From Gp6-AA40 sp035647075 (lineage in GTDB: Bacteria; Acidobacteriota; Vicinamibacteria; Vicinamibacterales; UBA2999), in contig DASROF010000217.1 in the NCBI GenBank assembly GCA_035647075.1, forward strand, positions 1 to 5,265: 5,265 nt of DNA. Reading direction: 5' to 3'. The notes beneath the pieces were generated by a model that did not search any database, was not told the DNA's origin, and worked only from the letters and a program-made list of their open reading frames with translations. The position numbers were made by a program, and so were the translations under genes. The stretch's first letter is position 1. Every line of letters starts with the position of its first letter. Of this stretch, positions 5,255 to 5,265 are shown piece after piece.

Positions 5255-5265
5255 CGCGATACGTC

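Overview
The window is the core translation/transcription gene cluster of a GC-rich bacterium. Every gene is on the minus strand, so the transcription order runs from high to low coordinates: tuf (EF-Tu), rpmG (L33), tRNA-Trp(CCA), secE, nusG, rplK (L11), rplA (L1), rplJ (L10), rplL (L7/L12) and the 5' part of rpoB, which leaves the window at position 1. This is the widespread bacterial arrangement. Lineage is inferred. A zinc-ribbon-like cysteine set in the RpoB N-terminal region and an EF-Tu switch I of the form SESQGRRDDTKI-LTIA point, from memory of family sequences, to Acidobacteriota (perhaps Vicinamibacteria) or a neighbouring phylum. No search was possible.

Layout: tuf 4055-5254 overlaps rpmG 3906-4055 by one base (TAATG). 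A repeat-filled gap at 3817-3905 leads to tRNA-Trp at 3741-3816, which has an encoded CCA. After a gap of about 140 nt come secE (3335-3598) and nusG (2778-3338), overlapping as ATGA. Then follow rplK (2323-2748), rplA (1526-2230), rplJ (975-1511), rplL (467-859) and rpoB (325 to the window edge). No convincing factor-independent terminator (hairpin plus U tract) occurs between any two genes, so read-through from tuf into rpoB is possible. The tRNA would be cut out of the transcript. No gene-free stretch exceeds 300 bases.

The genes serve one process. EF-Tu delivers aminoacyl-tRNA (including the Trp-tRNA encoded here) to the ribosome. L11, L10 and L12 form the factor-binding stalk that EF-Tu contacts, L1 forms the opposite stalk, and L33 is a small large-subunit protein. 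NusG couples RNA polymerase (RpoB) to ribosomes, and SecE is part of the translocon.

The genes are ordinary, but the gaps are not. Nearly every gap carries a distinct short-repeat or hairpin structure: a pair of back-to-back hairpins in rplJ-rplL, a series of four hairpins from the rplL stop codon towards rpoB, 9-nt tandem repeats ending in TTAA on both sides of rplK, a candidate L1-binding hairpin abutting the rplA ribosome binding site, 7/8-nt inverted repeats upstream of tRNA-Trp, and a trailer hairpin that can pair with the tRNA CCA end. I see no mobile element, CRISPR array, defence gene or other accessory system.
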